A stretch of DNA of 36,130 nt from Methylococcaceae bacterium. GTDB taxonomy: Bacteria > Pseudomonadota > Gammaproteobacteria > Methylococcales > Methylomonadaceae. The notes below the pieces were generated by a model. It saw only the letters and a list, made by a program, of their open reading frames with translations, had not been told where the DNA came from and ran no database searches. The translations under genes and the position numbers were made by a program. Shown piece after piece: positions 1 to 9,400 of this stretch (within the stretch, counting starts at the first letter, position 1; each line of letters opens with the position of its first letter). Location of the stretch: the NCBI GenBank assembly GCA_006844705.1, contig SPJS01000246.1:1-36130 (forward strand), given 5' to 3'.

Positions 1-387
1 TCATTGTCACTACTAACACGGTCAGCACGACAAATGGTCAAGCTCTATCGAACACGCATGCAAATTGAAGAAGGCTTTCGTGATTGTAAAGCCACGCACT
101 ATGGCCTGGGTCTGTCTCAACATCGCAGCATGAAGGAAAATCGACGCGCTATTTTGTGCTTGTTGGCAGCACTGGCTACCTTCCTGCTCTGGTGTATCGG
201 GACGGCGGGGAGAAAAACAGCGATGGCTAAGCATGTCCGAGTGAACTCTTCCAGCAAACGCGAACCTTATTCTGTTATTTACCTCGCACGCTTATTAATT
301 CCATTGAAAAATTTTCACTTGACTGAAAAGGCGATTACACTGGCTCTTAATGAGATAAAACCCTATATGGAAACGGTACTAGTTTGA
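1..387 (+). CDS. IS4-family transposase, 3' part only
   Basis: This is the C-terminal 128 residues of a DDE transposase; its start lies upstream of the window. The spacing Y-x2-R-x3-E-x6-K is met exactly in YRTRMQIEEGFRDCK (about residues 16-30 of the visible part). This is the YREK signature of IS4-family enzymes and contains the catalytic glutamate of the DDE triad. The frame is open from the first base to TGA at 385-387. The following sequence, around 395-420, contains TGTGGGGATAGCTCAG, which could be the terminal inverted repeat of the element. The other end is not visible, so this cannot be checked. Whether the full element is intact is unknown. Confidence 0.8.
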   Translation, partial: SLSLLTRSARQMVKLYRTRMQIEEGFRDCKATHYGLGLSQHRSMKENRRAILCLLAALATFLLWCIGTAGRKTAMAKHVRVNSSSKREPYSVIYLARLLIPLKNFHLTEKAITLALNEIKPYMETVLV

Positions 388-425
388 CTGAACTGCTTCA
401 TCTTTGTGGGGATAGCTCAGGGTCT

Positions 426-543
426 GTCCCCTATTTTTGTCCCCTATTTTTGTCCCCTATTTTTGTCCCCTATTTTTGTCCCCTATTTTTGTCCCCTATT
501 TTTGCCCTATTTTTGTCCCTATTTTCCGTGTGTCCCCTATTTT
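426..543 (+). repeat. 13-bp tandem repeat, unit GTCCCCTATTTTT
   Basis: Six perfect head-to-tail copies of GTCCCCTATTTTT fill 426-503. Degenerate shorter copies follow at 504-514, 515-525 and 532-543, the last two separated by CCGTGT-type spacers. It lies just after the transposase gene, outside any convincing gene. The short open frame that crosses it is low complexity and is probably not coding. Copy number of such a tract should vary between strains by slippage. Confidence 0.9.
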
Positions 544-546
544 CCG

Positions 547-577
547 TGTTGTCCGACGGCCAGGCTGCTGTAGCGAA
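547..577 (+). repeat. 31-bp exact copy of a segment of the polyphosphate kinase gene
   Basis: The 31 bases at 547-577 are identical to 5740-5770 in the same orientation. They include GTCCGACGGCCAGGCTGCTG. At 5740-5770 the sequence is the non-coding strand of the PPK2 gene, around its SSLAVGQH residues. The match stops sharply at both ends. Here it directly follows the 13-bp tandem repeat. Confidence 0.9.
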
Positions 578-741
578 AAGCGGAAAAGGGGGAGGTTTAG
601 GCTGACCCCATAATTTTTTGATTTTGTTCGAAAAGGGCAATTAATATTAGTAAGTAGTAAAAATGTAATATTATATCGGTATTGTTAAAAGCATATAAAC
701 CACATGGTTTTTTGTGCGAATCTAATTTACCGAGAATATTA

Positions 742-2451
742 ATGAAAGAAACATTTTTTGCTACCTTCGTGTTTTTCGTCATTTTTTTCAGCGAAACATT
801 AACGGCAGAAGACACCATGTTTAGGTCTGCACGCTTTTCTGGTTCAGGTAATTGCAGCCTTTGTCATGATAACCTGACGGACAGCACAGGAGATGATGTA
901 TCCATTGTTCGCGACTGGGGCGCCTCTATGATGGCTAATTCTGCCAAAGATCCTTTTTGGAAGGCCAAACTAGCCAGTGAATTATCGAGAAATCAACACC
1001 TGGCACCAGTCATAAACGATAAATGTACGCAATGTCATGCTCCAATGGCAAATTATGAAATTACTGAAGTTCAGGGCAAGGATATAGAGGTACTTGGTGC
1101 TCAAGGAATTCTAAATAAACAACATGAATTGCATGATGTTGCACTTAATGGAGTCAGCTGTACTTTATGTCACCAGATTGCAAACGATACGGCATTGGGT
1201 AGTGAAGAAGGTTTTTCGGGTCACTATAAAATCAATGACAAAAGGTTGATTTATGGTCAATACGCTGACGTTTTCACACCCCCTATGCAAAATAACGTAG
1301 GTTATACACCGGTGTTTAGCGCTCATATTTCTGGATCAGAAGTCTGTGCTACCTGTCACGAACTTTCGACACCCTATGTGGATGCCGAGGGTAACATTTT
1401 GACGACGACCCCAGATACTGAGTTTCCTGAACAGACACCCTATACAGAATGGCAGCATTCTAATTTTTCGGATACAGGCAGTACTCCCCAAACTTGTCAA
1501 CAATGCCACATGCCGCAAACGCGTTCTATTGTGTCAAATCGTCCAAATTGGCTGCTGGCCAAAAACGGGTTTGCAAAACATCATTTGGTAGGTGCAAATA
1601 CATTTATGTTGACCATGTTACGTGACAATGCAGCTGCCTTGGATGTAAATCCTGGAGGACTTGATTTAAGCATCTCTCGGGCACGGGAGATGTTGAAAAG
1701 TTCAGTATCTATGGAAATAGTTTCTGCAAAAATTGAAGAGAGCATGTTGGATGCCGTCATAAAGTTAAAAAATAACTCTGGTCATAAAACACCGACATCT
1801 TATCCTTCACGTAGAATGTGGCTTCACTTTAAAGTCACGGATAGCCTGGGGAAAATAGTTTTTGAATCAGGTCGGATAAACCAGGATGGTTCTATTGCTG
1901 GCGTTGACAATGATGTTGATCAATCAATTTTTGAACCCCATTATCAGCTGATTACGAAGCAGGAACAGGTCCAGGTTTACGAGGCAATCATGGGTAATAC
2001 AGATGATGAAGTGACTTATACTTTATTACGTGCTGCTAAGTATTTAAAAGATAATCGTCTGACACCATCTGGCTTTGATAAGACGAATGTACCATCCAAG
2101 ATTGGTGTTTATGGAAAAGCCATTGACGATGCGGGTTTTAATGATGGAGTCGATGAGATTAGATATCGCTTCCCAGTGACTTCAACTGATCCTCTAACCA
2201 TTACGGTGGCACTGAATTACCAGACAGTTTTATTCGGATTTATTCAAGATTTATTTTCGCAAAGTTCTCTCCCAGAGGTTGAAACATTCAAGCAGATGTA
2301 TGATGCACAATCTCTCAAACATGAAGAGATTGGAAGCATTCAAATAATTGTAGAAGGACTTGATAAGCAACAGATTCCAATTCCAATAGTGAGTTTAATC
2401 ATGATGGTTTTATCAATTATTGGAGTGTATCTGGCTCAGACAAGAAGATGA
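742..2451 (+). CDS. Secreted five-haem c-type cytochrome with C-terminal membrane anchor
   Basis: The protein has 569 residues. Residues 1-22 form a signal peptide (MKETFF, then a Phe/Val-rich core) with likely cleavage after LTA. Five CxxCH haem sites are visible: CSLCH 38-42, CTQCH 95-99, CTLCH 140-144, CATCH 202-206 and CQQCH 252-256. The C-terminal half has no haem sites but carries a NSGHKTPTSYPSRRMW stretch of a kind seen in several multihaem cytochromes. A hydrophobic helix near the C-terminus ends in TRR and probably anchors the protein in the inner membrane. ATG at 742 is preferred over the upstream TTG at 682 because it places the signal peptide at the N-terminus. The likely role is periplasmic electron transfer. 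The redox partner is unknown and no maturation or reductase gene is adjacent. Confidence 0.85.
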   Translation: MKETFFATFVFFVIFFSETLTAEDTMFRSARFSGSGNCSLCHDNLTDSTGDDVSIVRDWGASMMANSAKDPFWKAKLASELSRNQHLAPVINDKCTQCHAPMANYEITEVQGKDIEVLGAQGILNKQHELHDVALNGVSCTLCHQIANDTALGSEEGFSGHYKINDKRLIYGQYADVFTPPMQNNVGYTPVFSAHISGSEVCATCHELSTPYVDAEGNILTTTPDTEFPEQTPYTEWQHSNFSDTGSTPQTCQQCHMPQTRSIVSNRPNWLLAKNGFAKHHLVGANTFMLTMLRDNAAALDVNPGGLDLSISRAREMLKSSVSMEIVSAKIEESMLDAVIKLKNNSGHKTPTSYPSRRMWLHFKVTDSLGKIVFESGRINQDGSIAGVDNDVDQSIFEPHYQLITKQEQVQVYEAIMGNTDDEVTYTLLRAAKYLKDNRLTPSGFDKTNVPSKIGVYGKAIDDAGFNDGVDEIRYRFPVTSTDPLTITVALNYQTVLFGFIQDLFSQSSLPEVETFKQMYDAQSLKHEEIGSIQIIVEGLDKQQIPIPIVSLIMMVLSIIGVYLAQTRR

Positions 2452-2684
2452 TGGATAGGAATTATCACGCACCTTTTTCGGTTACAAGAAGGGTTAGATG
2501 AAGAAAACCTAGCTGGGAAATGGAAATTAGAACGGAGACAGGCGACGATGTAGCCTATTTAAGGCATAACCTGCCCCCAATTATTACAAGAATAACGTAA
2601 ATTTTTGACGAATACCTGTATAAGGATTAAATTGGTCTCAACGCTGTCAAACCTACGACAACAATAATATTCCCTGAATCCGAC

Positions 2685-2689
2685 AGGAG
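2685..2689 (+). promoter_or_regulatory. Ribosome binding site that points to an ATC start
   Basis: AGGAG at 2685-2689 lies six bases before ATC at 2696. No ATG, GTG or TTG in the right frame lies between this site and the ATG at 2750. That later ATG would cut off the first half of the first membrane segment of the transporter. Confidence 0.5.
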
Positions 2690-2695
2690 ACAGAC

Positions 2696-4285
2696 ATCGT
2701 TAGCATCATCGTTCAAACATCAGGCGGACTCGGTATTTTTCTGCTCGGCATGCTGATCATGACCGAAGGGCTACGGGCTGTGGCAGGTCGTTCTTTACGT
2801 GCAGCTCTGATGCACTACACTCGAACACCTTATTCCGGTGCAGCAATGGGCGCTGTCAGCACAGCCATTCTGCAATCCTCCAGCGCCACATCCGTCGCAG
2901 TCATTAGCTTTGTTGGTGCCGAGCTGATGACTTTCTCAAATGCTCTTGGCGTGCTATTTGGTGCCAATATCGGTACCACCATTACCGGCTGGCTGGTAGC
3001 TCTGCTTGGCTTTAAACTCAAACTGTCAACGCTGGTATTACCGTTTATTTTTCTGGGTGCGATTTTACGCTTATTCTCGCAGAGCAAACTGGCCAATGCC
3101 GGGTATGCGCTGGCTGGATTCGGCTTAATCTTCGTCGGTATCACCACCATGCAGGAAGGCATGAGCGACCTGCAGACATTTTTTTCATTCAAGGATATTT
3201 CTGAGTCAGCCTTTTCCGGTCGTTTTTTTCTGGTATTGATCGGCATTGTTTTCACCATCATCACCCAGTCATCCAGCGCGGGTGTCGCCGCTTCCTTATC
3301 TGCATTACATTCCGACTTGATCAACTTTGATCAAGCCGCGGCACTGGTCATTGGCATGGATATAGGTACCACCGTCACAGCAATGATGGCAACCATTGGC
3401 GCCTCCACTGATGCGCGTCGAACCGGCTTTTCCCATGTCATCTATAATCTGCTCACCGGATGCATGGCACTGCTATTATTAACCCCGTTTATTTATGCTC
3501 TGCAATACATCCACCCACAATTAATTAGCCAGCATGCAGAAATCGCATTGGTGTTGTTCCATAGCTCGTTTAATTTTATCGGGGTGCTGCTCATTCTGCC
3601 GTTCACTTCGCAATTTGCCCGACTCATTGAACGACTTGTGCCAGATAAACAAAATGTAACTCCCACTCTGCTGGATACCAAACTTCTCAATCGCCCGTCA
3701 AAAGCCATCCGCACTGTACAACCGGTGATTCAACAGCAACTGATTTATTTGCTGAAACACGTTAACTGGTTATTGAGAAAAACAAATGACAATAGCTCGA
3801 TAGACCTTGAACAAACCCAACACACACTGGACGGTTGTCACCGTTATCTTGATAATATTCACTTGGAATCCACAGATAAAACCAACTGGCCGCCGTTAAT
3901 TTCTCTGATTCACACAATGGATCATTTACAACGCCTGCATGAACGCTGTGAAGAAGAGGAATACCCAAAAATCGAACTGGCTCAGTCCAGTCAATTACAA
4001 TCTATCCGCAAAACCCTGGTTGACTGCATTCCAGAAATTATCGACCATATTCAACAGCAAAAGTGGTTGAAAGCCTATAAGACAGCCAATCATGCCCGCT
4101 CCCTGATTCACAAACAGGAAAAATCTCATCGCGAGCACATCATCCAGGAGATTGGTGTGGGCAAACTGGATGTCAATCAGGGCAGCGACCTGCTCGCCAG
4201 CCTGCGTTGGCTCAAACGCATCAGCGTCCATATTGCCCGCATCTGTCGCCATCTGCAGCAGGCCACCCTATTTTCCAGTCGTTAA
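2696..4285 (+). CDS. Na+/phosphate cotransporter family protein with PhoU-like C-terminal domain
   Basis: This is an inner-membrane Na/Pi symporter-type protein of about 529 residues. The family's inverted repeat is visible as two QSSSA signatures: QSSSATSVAV near residue 58 and QSSSAGVAASL near residue 192. Each is followed by a glycine-rich segment (GANIGTTITG, GMDIGTTVTA). The C-terminal third is hydrophilic and helical and matches the PhoU-like domain often fused to this family. The frame is open upstream of the first ATG (2750) and encodes the expected family N-terminus (SGGLGIFLLGMLIMTEGLRA, residues 9-28). Together with AGGAG at 2685-2689, this indicates a start at ATC 2696. It stands alone, with no pho genes beside it. 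The family assignment is firm; transport direction and substrate are inferred. Confidence 0.85.
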   Translation: MVSIIVQTSGGLGIFLLGMLIMTEGLRAVAGRSLRAALMHYTRTPYSGAAMGAVSTAILQSSSATSVAVISFVGAELMTFSNALGVLFGANIGTTITGWLVALLGFKLKLSTLVLPFIFLGAILRLFSQSKLANAGYALAGFGLIFVGITTMQEGMSDLQTFFSFKDISESAFSGRFFLVLIGIVFTIITQSSSAGVAASLSALHSDLINFDQAAALVIGMDIGTTVTAMMATIGASTDARRTGFSHVIYNLLTGCMALLLLTPFIYALQYIHPQLISQHAEIALVLFHSSFNFIGVLLILPFTSQFARLIERLVPDKQNVTPTLLDTKLLNRPSKAIRTVQPVIQQQLIYLLKHVNWLLRKTNDNSSIDLEQTQHTLDGCHRYLDNIHLESTDKTNWPPLISLIHTMDHLQRLHERCEEEEYPKIELAQSSQLQSIRKTLVDCIPEIIDHIQQQKWLKAYKTANHARSLIHKQEKSHREHIIQEIGVGKLDVNQGSDLLASLRWLKRISVHIARICRHLQQATLFSSR

Positions 4286-4424
4286 TCAACTACCGAGCAA
4301 GTCTTTCAACGACAGTCTTCTTCGAGGAAACCCTGCTATCAACATGATCTTTTTAGAAGGAAGCCGGGGTATGGGTTCGTCGCAAGGTGAGTGGAATCAT
4401 CAATAATCCGACAGTCTCCTAAAC

Positions 4425-4706
4425 TTATTGCTTCTTCAAAGCTTCTTTTTTCATCTCTTTTTCAATCATCCGTTCTTTAAGAGCTGATCCTCCCGAATAA
4501 ACGAAGACCCCCAAAGCATGAAAAATAACAGCAATGCCCCACCCAATGAGTGGCCAAATAAACCAGAAATATTGGGGAGATGAATTCAGATTAATGGCTA
4601 TCAGCATCACATTCACAGCAGTGTAGACTGCCAGATGAATGAAGAACCCAATCTTTGCTTCTACCTTTTCTTTAGCTCTTTGATATGCCTCTTGATTTTG
4701 CATCAT
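4425..4706 (-). CDS. Small 2TM-domain membrane protein
   Basis: The protein has 93 residues. It starts with a charged helix (about 1-18, EAYQRAKEKVEAK), followed by two membrane segments (FFIHLAVYTAVNVMLIAINL, and WFIWPLIGWGIAVIFHALGV) and a basic, charged tail rich in Lys and Glu. This is the layout of the 2TM domain family, whose members are small and often fused to or found beside regulators. The start is set by GGAG five bases before ATG at 4706; an upstream TTG at 4724 has no such site. It lies 216 bp downstream of the PPK2 gene on the same strand, behind a terminator-like hairpin, so it is probably transcribed separately. Its function is unknown. Confidence 0.7.
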   Translation of the reverse strand: MMQNQEAYQRAKEKVEAKIGFFIHLAVYTAVNVMLIAINLNSSPQYFWFIWPLIGWGIAVIFHALGVFVYSGGSALKERMIEKEMKKEALKKQ

Positions 4707-4803
4707 GTTTTCTCCATGGATCAATAGTTCAACAACATAACATTCAAACTCACTGGTTTTTGCGTAGCCAGAGCAAGATGGATTATTCGATCATTTGAGA
4801 AAA

Positions 4804-4846
4804 ATAGCCAGGCTATATTCAACAATATTCAGGAAACCTGGCCTAT
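4804..4846 (-). terminator. Rho-independent terminator after the PPK2 gene
   Basis: Read on the minus strand, ATAGGCCAGG pairs with CCTGGCTAT (one bulged G) across a loop that can form its own small AT hairpin. A run of five T follows at once. It lies about 80 bases after the PPK2 stop codon. Confidence 0.55.
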
Positions 4847-4922
4847 CACTCTTGCCCTCGCTACGATCGCTATTCTCGGACAGCATTCAAGCTCTGCTAA
4901 TTTTCTATTTATGCACATTACT

Positions 4923-6413
4923 TCATCCGTTGCTCAGCATCTTTTCCAACGCCTCGGCGTAGGCTTGCAGTACTTTGATCCGCGCATAGTATTTGTTATT
5001 GCCTTCCAGTAGTGTCCACGGGGTTTTCTGGGTGCTGGTGCGGATGATCATTTCATTCACCGCAATTTTATACTCGTCCCATTTCTCGCGATTGCGGTAG
5101 TCTTCTTCGGTAATCTTGTGTTTTTTGTAACTGATCTGCTCACGTTCTTTAAAGCGTTTAAGCTGTTCATCTTTATCGATATGCAGCCAGAATTTCATTA
5201 GTAAAATGCCATGCTCGGCCAGTGCCTGTTCAAAATCGACGATTTCTGCATACGCCCGTTGCCATTCTAACGCACTGGCAAAGCCTTCTACCCGCTCTAC
5301 CAGCACCCGACCATACCAGCTGCGGTCGTAGATTGTCACTTGACCGGCACGCGGAATATGCCGCCAGAAGCGCCATAAATAATGATGCGCACACTCTTCA
5401 TCTGTCGGCGCTGCTATCGGGATAACCTGATATTGGCGCGCGTCCATCGCATGCGTTAGACGCCGTATTACGCCGCCTTTACCTGCCGCGTCCCAGCCTT
5501 CAAACAGCAACAGGCTGGATTTTTTTTGTTGGTAGGCTTGGCGTGCCAGGCGGCTGATTTTGCCCTGCCATTTGTCCAGCTGTTTTTGATAATCTTTCTT
5601 GTCCAGTTGCCGTGTTAAATCCATCGCATCCAGTAATGACTGTTGCTGCACATGCTTTATGACGGGAGTAGTGGCAGGGCTTGCCATGTGTTGTTGATGC
5701 TTTCTATGCTGAAAATGGTGTTGCAGGCGATTCAAAATATGTTGTCCGACGGCCAGGCTGCTGTAGCGAATATCGCTGCCATCAATAATCAGCCACGGTG
5801 CATGGGGGGTACTGGTTTCTGTCAGCGCCTGTTCCGCCACGCGCATAAAATCATCATAAAGTTTCAAATGACGGCGATCTTTATCCGTCACCCGCCATTG
5901 CGTGTCAGGATCTTTCTGTAATTGCTTAAGACGTTTTTTCTGCTCGTCTTTTTTTAGATGTAACCAGCATTTGATAATCAAACCGCCGTCATCACTGAGT
6001 AGCTTTTCCAATTGCTGAATATGCCGTAAGCGTTGATGAAACTGATGTTCATTTATTTTTTTATGCACACGCTCTGCCAGTGGTTCGCTATACCAGGAAC
6101 CAACATACAGACAAATCCCACCCTGGGCTGGCAAGGTGCGCCAATAACGCCAAAAACGGGGGCGCTCGCGTTCCTCATCACTGGCTTCAGAAAAAGCTGT
6201 CGTCTGCATGTAGCGGGTATCCAGCCATTCATTTAGCAGGTTGATGACATCCCCCTTGCCACTGCCGTCCACACCGGAAATAATGATGATCACCGGAAAA
6301 TCTGCCTTCTGCAGTTGTTGCTGCGCAAGTAATAACTGAGTGCGCAGCGTGGAGACTTTCTCTTTATATTCCGACTTGCTAACGGTATGACCTAATTCTG
6401 CAACTTCAAACAT
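4923..6413 (-). CDS. pap: Polyphosphate:AMP phosphotransferase (tandem PPK2 domains)
   Basis: This 496-residue cytoplasmic protein contains two PPK2 kinase domains in tandem, the arrangement of class II PPK2 enzymes that phosphorylate AMP to ADP with polyphosphate. Domain 1 (about residues 15-230) has Walker A SGVDGSGKGD and RFWRYWRTLP. Domain 2 (about 265-490) has Walker A EGWDAAGKGG, WRFWRHIPRAGQ and the lid motif YDRSWYGRVLVERVEG. In domain 1 the lid motif is changed (YVGSWYSEPL), so domain 2 is probably the catalytic one. GGAG lies 11 bases before the ATG. The gene starts 84 bp after the KAP NTPase gene on the same strand, with no terminator between, so the two may be co-transcribed. A 31-bp piece of this gene is copied at 547-577. 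Confidence 0.88.
   Translation of the reverse strand: MFEVAELGHTVSKSEYKEKVSTLRTQLLLAQQQLQKADFPVIIIISGVDGSGKGDVINLLNEWLDTRYMQTTAFSEASDEERERPRFWRYWRTLPAQGGICLYVGSWYSEPLAERVHKKINEHQFHQRLRHIQQLEKLLSDDGGLIIKCWLHLKKDEQKKRLKQLQKDPDTQWRVTDKDRRHLKLYDDFMRVAEQALTETSTPHAPWLIIDGSDIRYSSLAVGQHILNRLQHHFQHRKHQQHMASPATTPVIKHVQQQSLLDAMDLTRQLDKKDYQKQLDKWQGKISRLARQAYQQKKSSLLLFEGWDAAGKGGVIRRLTHAMDARQYQVIPIAAPTDEECAHHYLWRFWRHIPRAGQVTIYDRSWYGRVLVERVEGFASALEWQRAYAEIVDFEQALAEHGILLMKFWLHIDKDEQLKRFKEREQISYKKHKITEEDYRNREKWDEYKIAVNEMIIRTSTQKTPWTLLEGNNKYYARIKVLQAYAEALEKMLSNG
5740..5770. repeat. Source copy of the 31-bp duplicated segment
   Basis: This segment lies inside the PPK2 gene, between its two kinase domains, and is identical to 547-577. 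Because the reading frame is intact here, this copy is probably the origin of the other. Confidence 0.85.
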
Positions 6414-6497
6414 GCTTCAACTATCTCCAGCTAATCCCTATATGGCAACTCTAACACAGCGTCTCTTTTAACCTGAATCTGCGATTTCAAAACCGAC

Positions 6498-9400
6498 TCA
6501 GGTTTGATCTACAACATCACCCTGGGCGGCAAGAAACAGTTCTCGCTGTTGAGGTGTTGCCAAGGTTTCCACGTTGAACAATTCATAATGCTGTTGTACG
6601 GTGTCTTGCAGTTGCTGGATCAATTTGGAGTGCTCTGCAGGGGCGTCAAACTGTATTCCGGTTGTTGCTTCACTGATTTTCAACTGATTAATCATGGTAA
6701 AGTTATGTTCATCTTTCACCCAGGTCGGATCCAGGTAATACAACATACTCAACGCCACTAACGAGGGTTCCGAAAAGGTTTCCGCTGCTGTAACCGGCAT
6801 ATCTTTGTTACGCCATGTTTGCCAGCTTGTGTGTGGTGCTTCATTTTCCCGATAACGCATGGCCAGATAGCGCAGATGATTTATAAAACGCTTGATCTTG
6901 CGTGGGCTTTGCTGGCGCAGCATTAAGTAAGGTTGCCATAAACGCATGGCCTTTCGGAAGGAGTGTGAGTCTTCCACTATCCGCTCGGATTTTCTAAAAA
7001 ACAAGCTTAGCGCCGCACCCAACACGACCATTAACAAACCCACTGGAATATAGCGATGCCAGGTAGTTGGGCTTACCTGGCCGGGTTCAAATTCGGTGTC
7101 TACGCCCGGCTCAGGTACTCCTGGAGAAGGATCAGGAGGATCTTTATTGTAGTCGTGATCACCTTTTTTAGGCGCAACCGGCTTATCTTTCTCTGCGGCT
7201 TCTTTCAAGTACAATTTCAACTTGCCATCGGCAAAATTCTCTATCAGTACGCCTTCTTTCAGAACATCATGCTCTGCTTTCAACTGCCACTGCAATTCTG
7301 GCGTGTCTTGTTTTGTCGGCCGTTCAAACGTGGCGATTAACGGCTCACCCTGTTCATTTTTAAGCCATTGCAAATCGTGCGCCGCCCATTGTCCGATAAG
7401 TTGTTTAGGCGTGCTTGGTGTAGAAAAATTGAAGACATCGGTTTGTCCAACGCCTGCGCCAATCGCCACCACGAGGCTCACGGCCAAAAGAACCCGGTTT
7501 TGCTGTACACGTTGCAACGCTTTTCGTGTCCACTGATCAAATGCACTGAGTTCCACCTGTTTAAACTCGGGCACAGTTAATAATTGCGCCTTTTCCTCAT
7601 CCAGTTTCGGTACCGGCACTTCGATATTGATCATTTTTTCCAGATACTGGCTGGCGAACTGGCGACGATGTTCCACCCGTTCATCTTGCACGCCGTTGTT
7701 CAATTCCACATAACTTTCTTCCGCCAGCTCTTTAAAGCCAAGACCGACACAGATTTTTACCCATTCCGGCGCCATACCGAGGATGATGTAACAATCACCG
7801 GAACTGACCAGAAAATTGATCGCCTCTAGTACTTCCAGCACATTTTCCTTACCGCAGCGATCCAGGTCGTCGATAAAAATAATCATACGGCCCAGATCCA
7901 GGCTTTGGGTGACATTGCCAAACTCCTGCGCAAACTGATACCGCGCCCCTGGATCAACCGCCGCAGATTTCTGGCCTTGCTTGCCGTTTACCGTCATTAA
8001 CCTGAGTGGGTTTAAAGCAAACCCCTGCATGGATTTGGCCAAACCAAACATGATCGCTGTCGCGGTACCCAGTGATGTGACAATGCCTGTGACGATGTTG
8101 ACGCGGGCGCTGAGCATATCCACCTGATGCTGCACCCAGGTTTGAATTTCATGTAATTGGCCGTTGCCAGATAACATCAGGGTCGCCAGCACGCTGATGA
8201 TAAAAACACCACTCAACAGTGATAACCAATGCTTTTCACTGCGCAGTTTCAGCAATCGTAAACGAAAAATCAGCCCCACCGGACGCAGGCCTGAAAACTG
8301 CAAGCTGCCAGGAATGGCCTGGGTACGAATATTGGCAAATAATGAGGCAAGCAATTGCTCGCTTTTTTGATGGTGCCAGGCATTAAACCACACGGTAGAA
8401 AACCCTTTGTCATGCAAATCCTGATGCAACAGATTCATTAACGAGCTTTTGCCACTGCCCCATTCGCCGGTGACAGCAATGGTCAGAGGCGGTTCGGTAC
8501 GTGGATTGCGAAGAAAACGCGATAAGCCCTGGGCAATATCATTAAATCCTAACGGGTCAGGATCTCCCGGCTGCAACGGACGGTCGGACGCCAGTAGATC
8601 GGTAATGGTTTCTTCTGTTTGCTGCTGGTGTTGTGGCGAACGGTAAGCACTCCAGCACAGCACAATCACAGCGATACAAAACAACGTGTACCAGCCCGCC
8701 GGATATTTTTTGTATTGCGGGGCATGCCAGGTTTTGCCGCCATCTGTTGTATGAATCAGGGTATATTGCTCGCCTACCGTGATGCCATGTTGACGATCCG
8801 CAAAACTTACTGAGTTGAGTGTTTTGTCGGTTTTAGGCGTTTGCACTTGCCAGTCAGAGCCTGCATTAGCCGTATGTAATACTGTTCTATCACTGCCGAC
8901 CACCCAACCATATTGTTGATCAATAAAACTGACATCTGTATAAAGACCTCTTTTTTGAATGTCTTGTGCCTGCCAACTGTTTCCGCCATCAGTTGTTTTA
9001 ATCAGCCTGTTTCCGTCCCCTGTTGCCCAGCCTGACTGGCTATCAATCATTTCAATTGAACGAAGCATGGTTGCAGAGCCTTTTACACCCGTTTCCCAGT
9101 TTACCCCGCCATCCAGTGTGCGAAACACACGGCCATTAGAATCAACTGTCCAGCCGTTGTCAGCCGTTATAAAATCCACCGCTGTTAATGCCGTTGATAT
9201 TGTCTTGCCAGGCTTTTTTTGTCTCTGCCAATTGATACCGCCATTTGAGGTTTTTATCACGACACCCTGCATGCCAACTGCCCAGCCCTCGCGCGCATTA
9301 ATAAAACTGATATCAAATAACGTTTCCTTGATTCCACTTTCTTGTTGTTGCCAGTCCTGCCCGCCATTTGTTGTATGTAAGACCGTCCCTTTGCCGCCCA

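Noticed and set aside
426..543. Tandem repeats as a CRISPR array
   Set aside because: Units are 13 bp and directly adjacent, with no spacers, and no cas genes are present.
2830..3324. Minus-strand open frame of 164 codons
   Set aside because: It lies wholly opposite the Na/phosphate transporter gene, which has clear family motifs.
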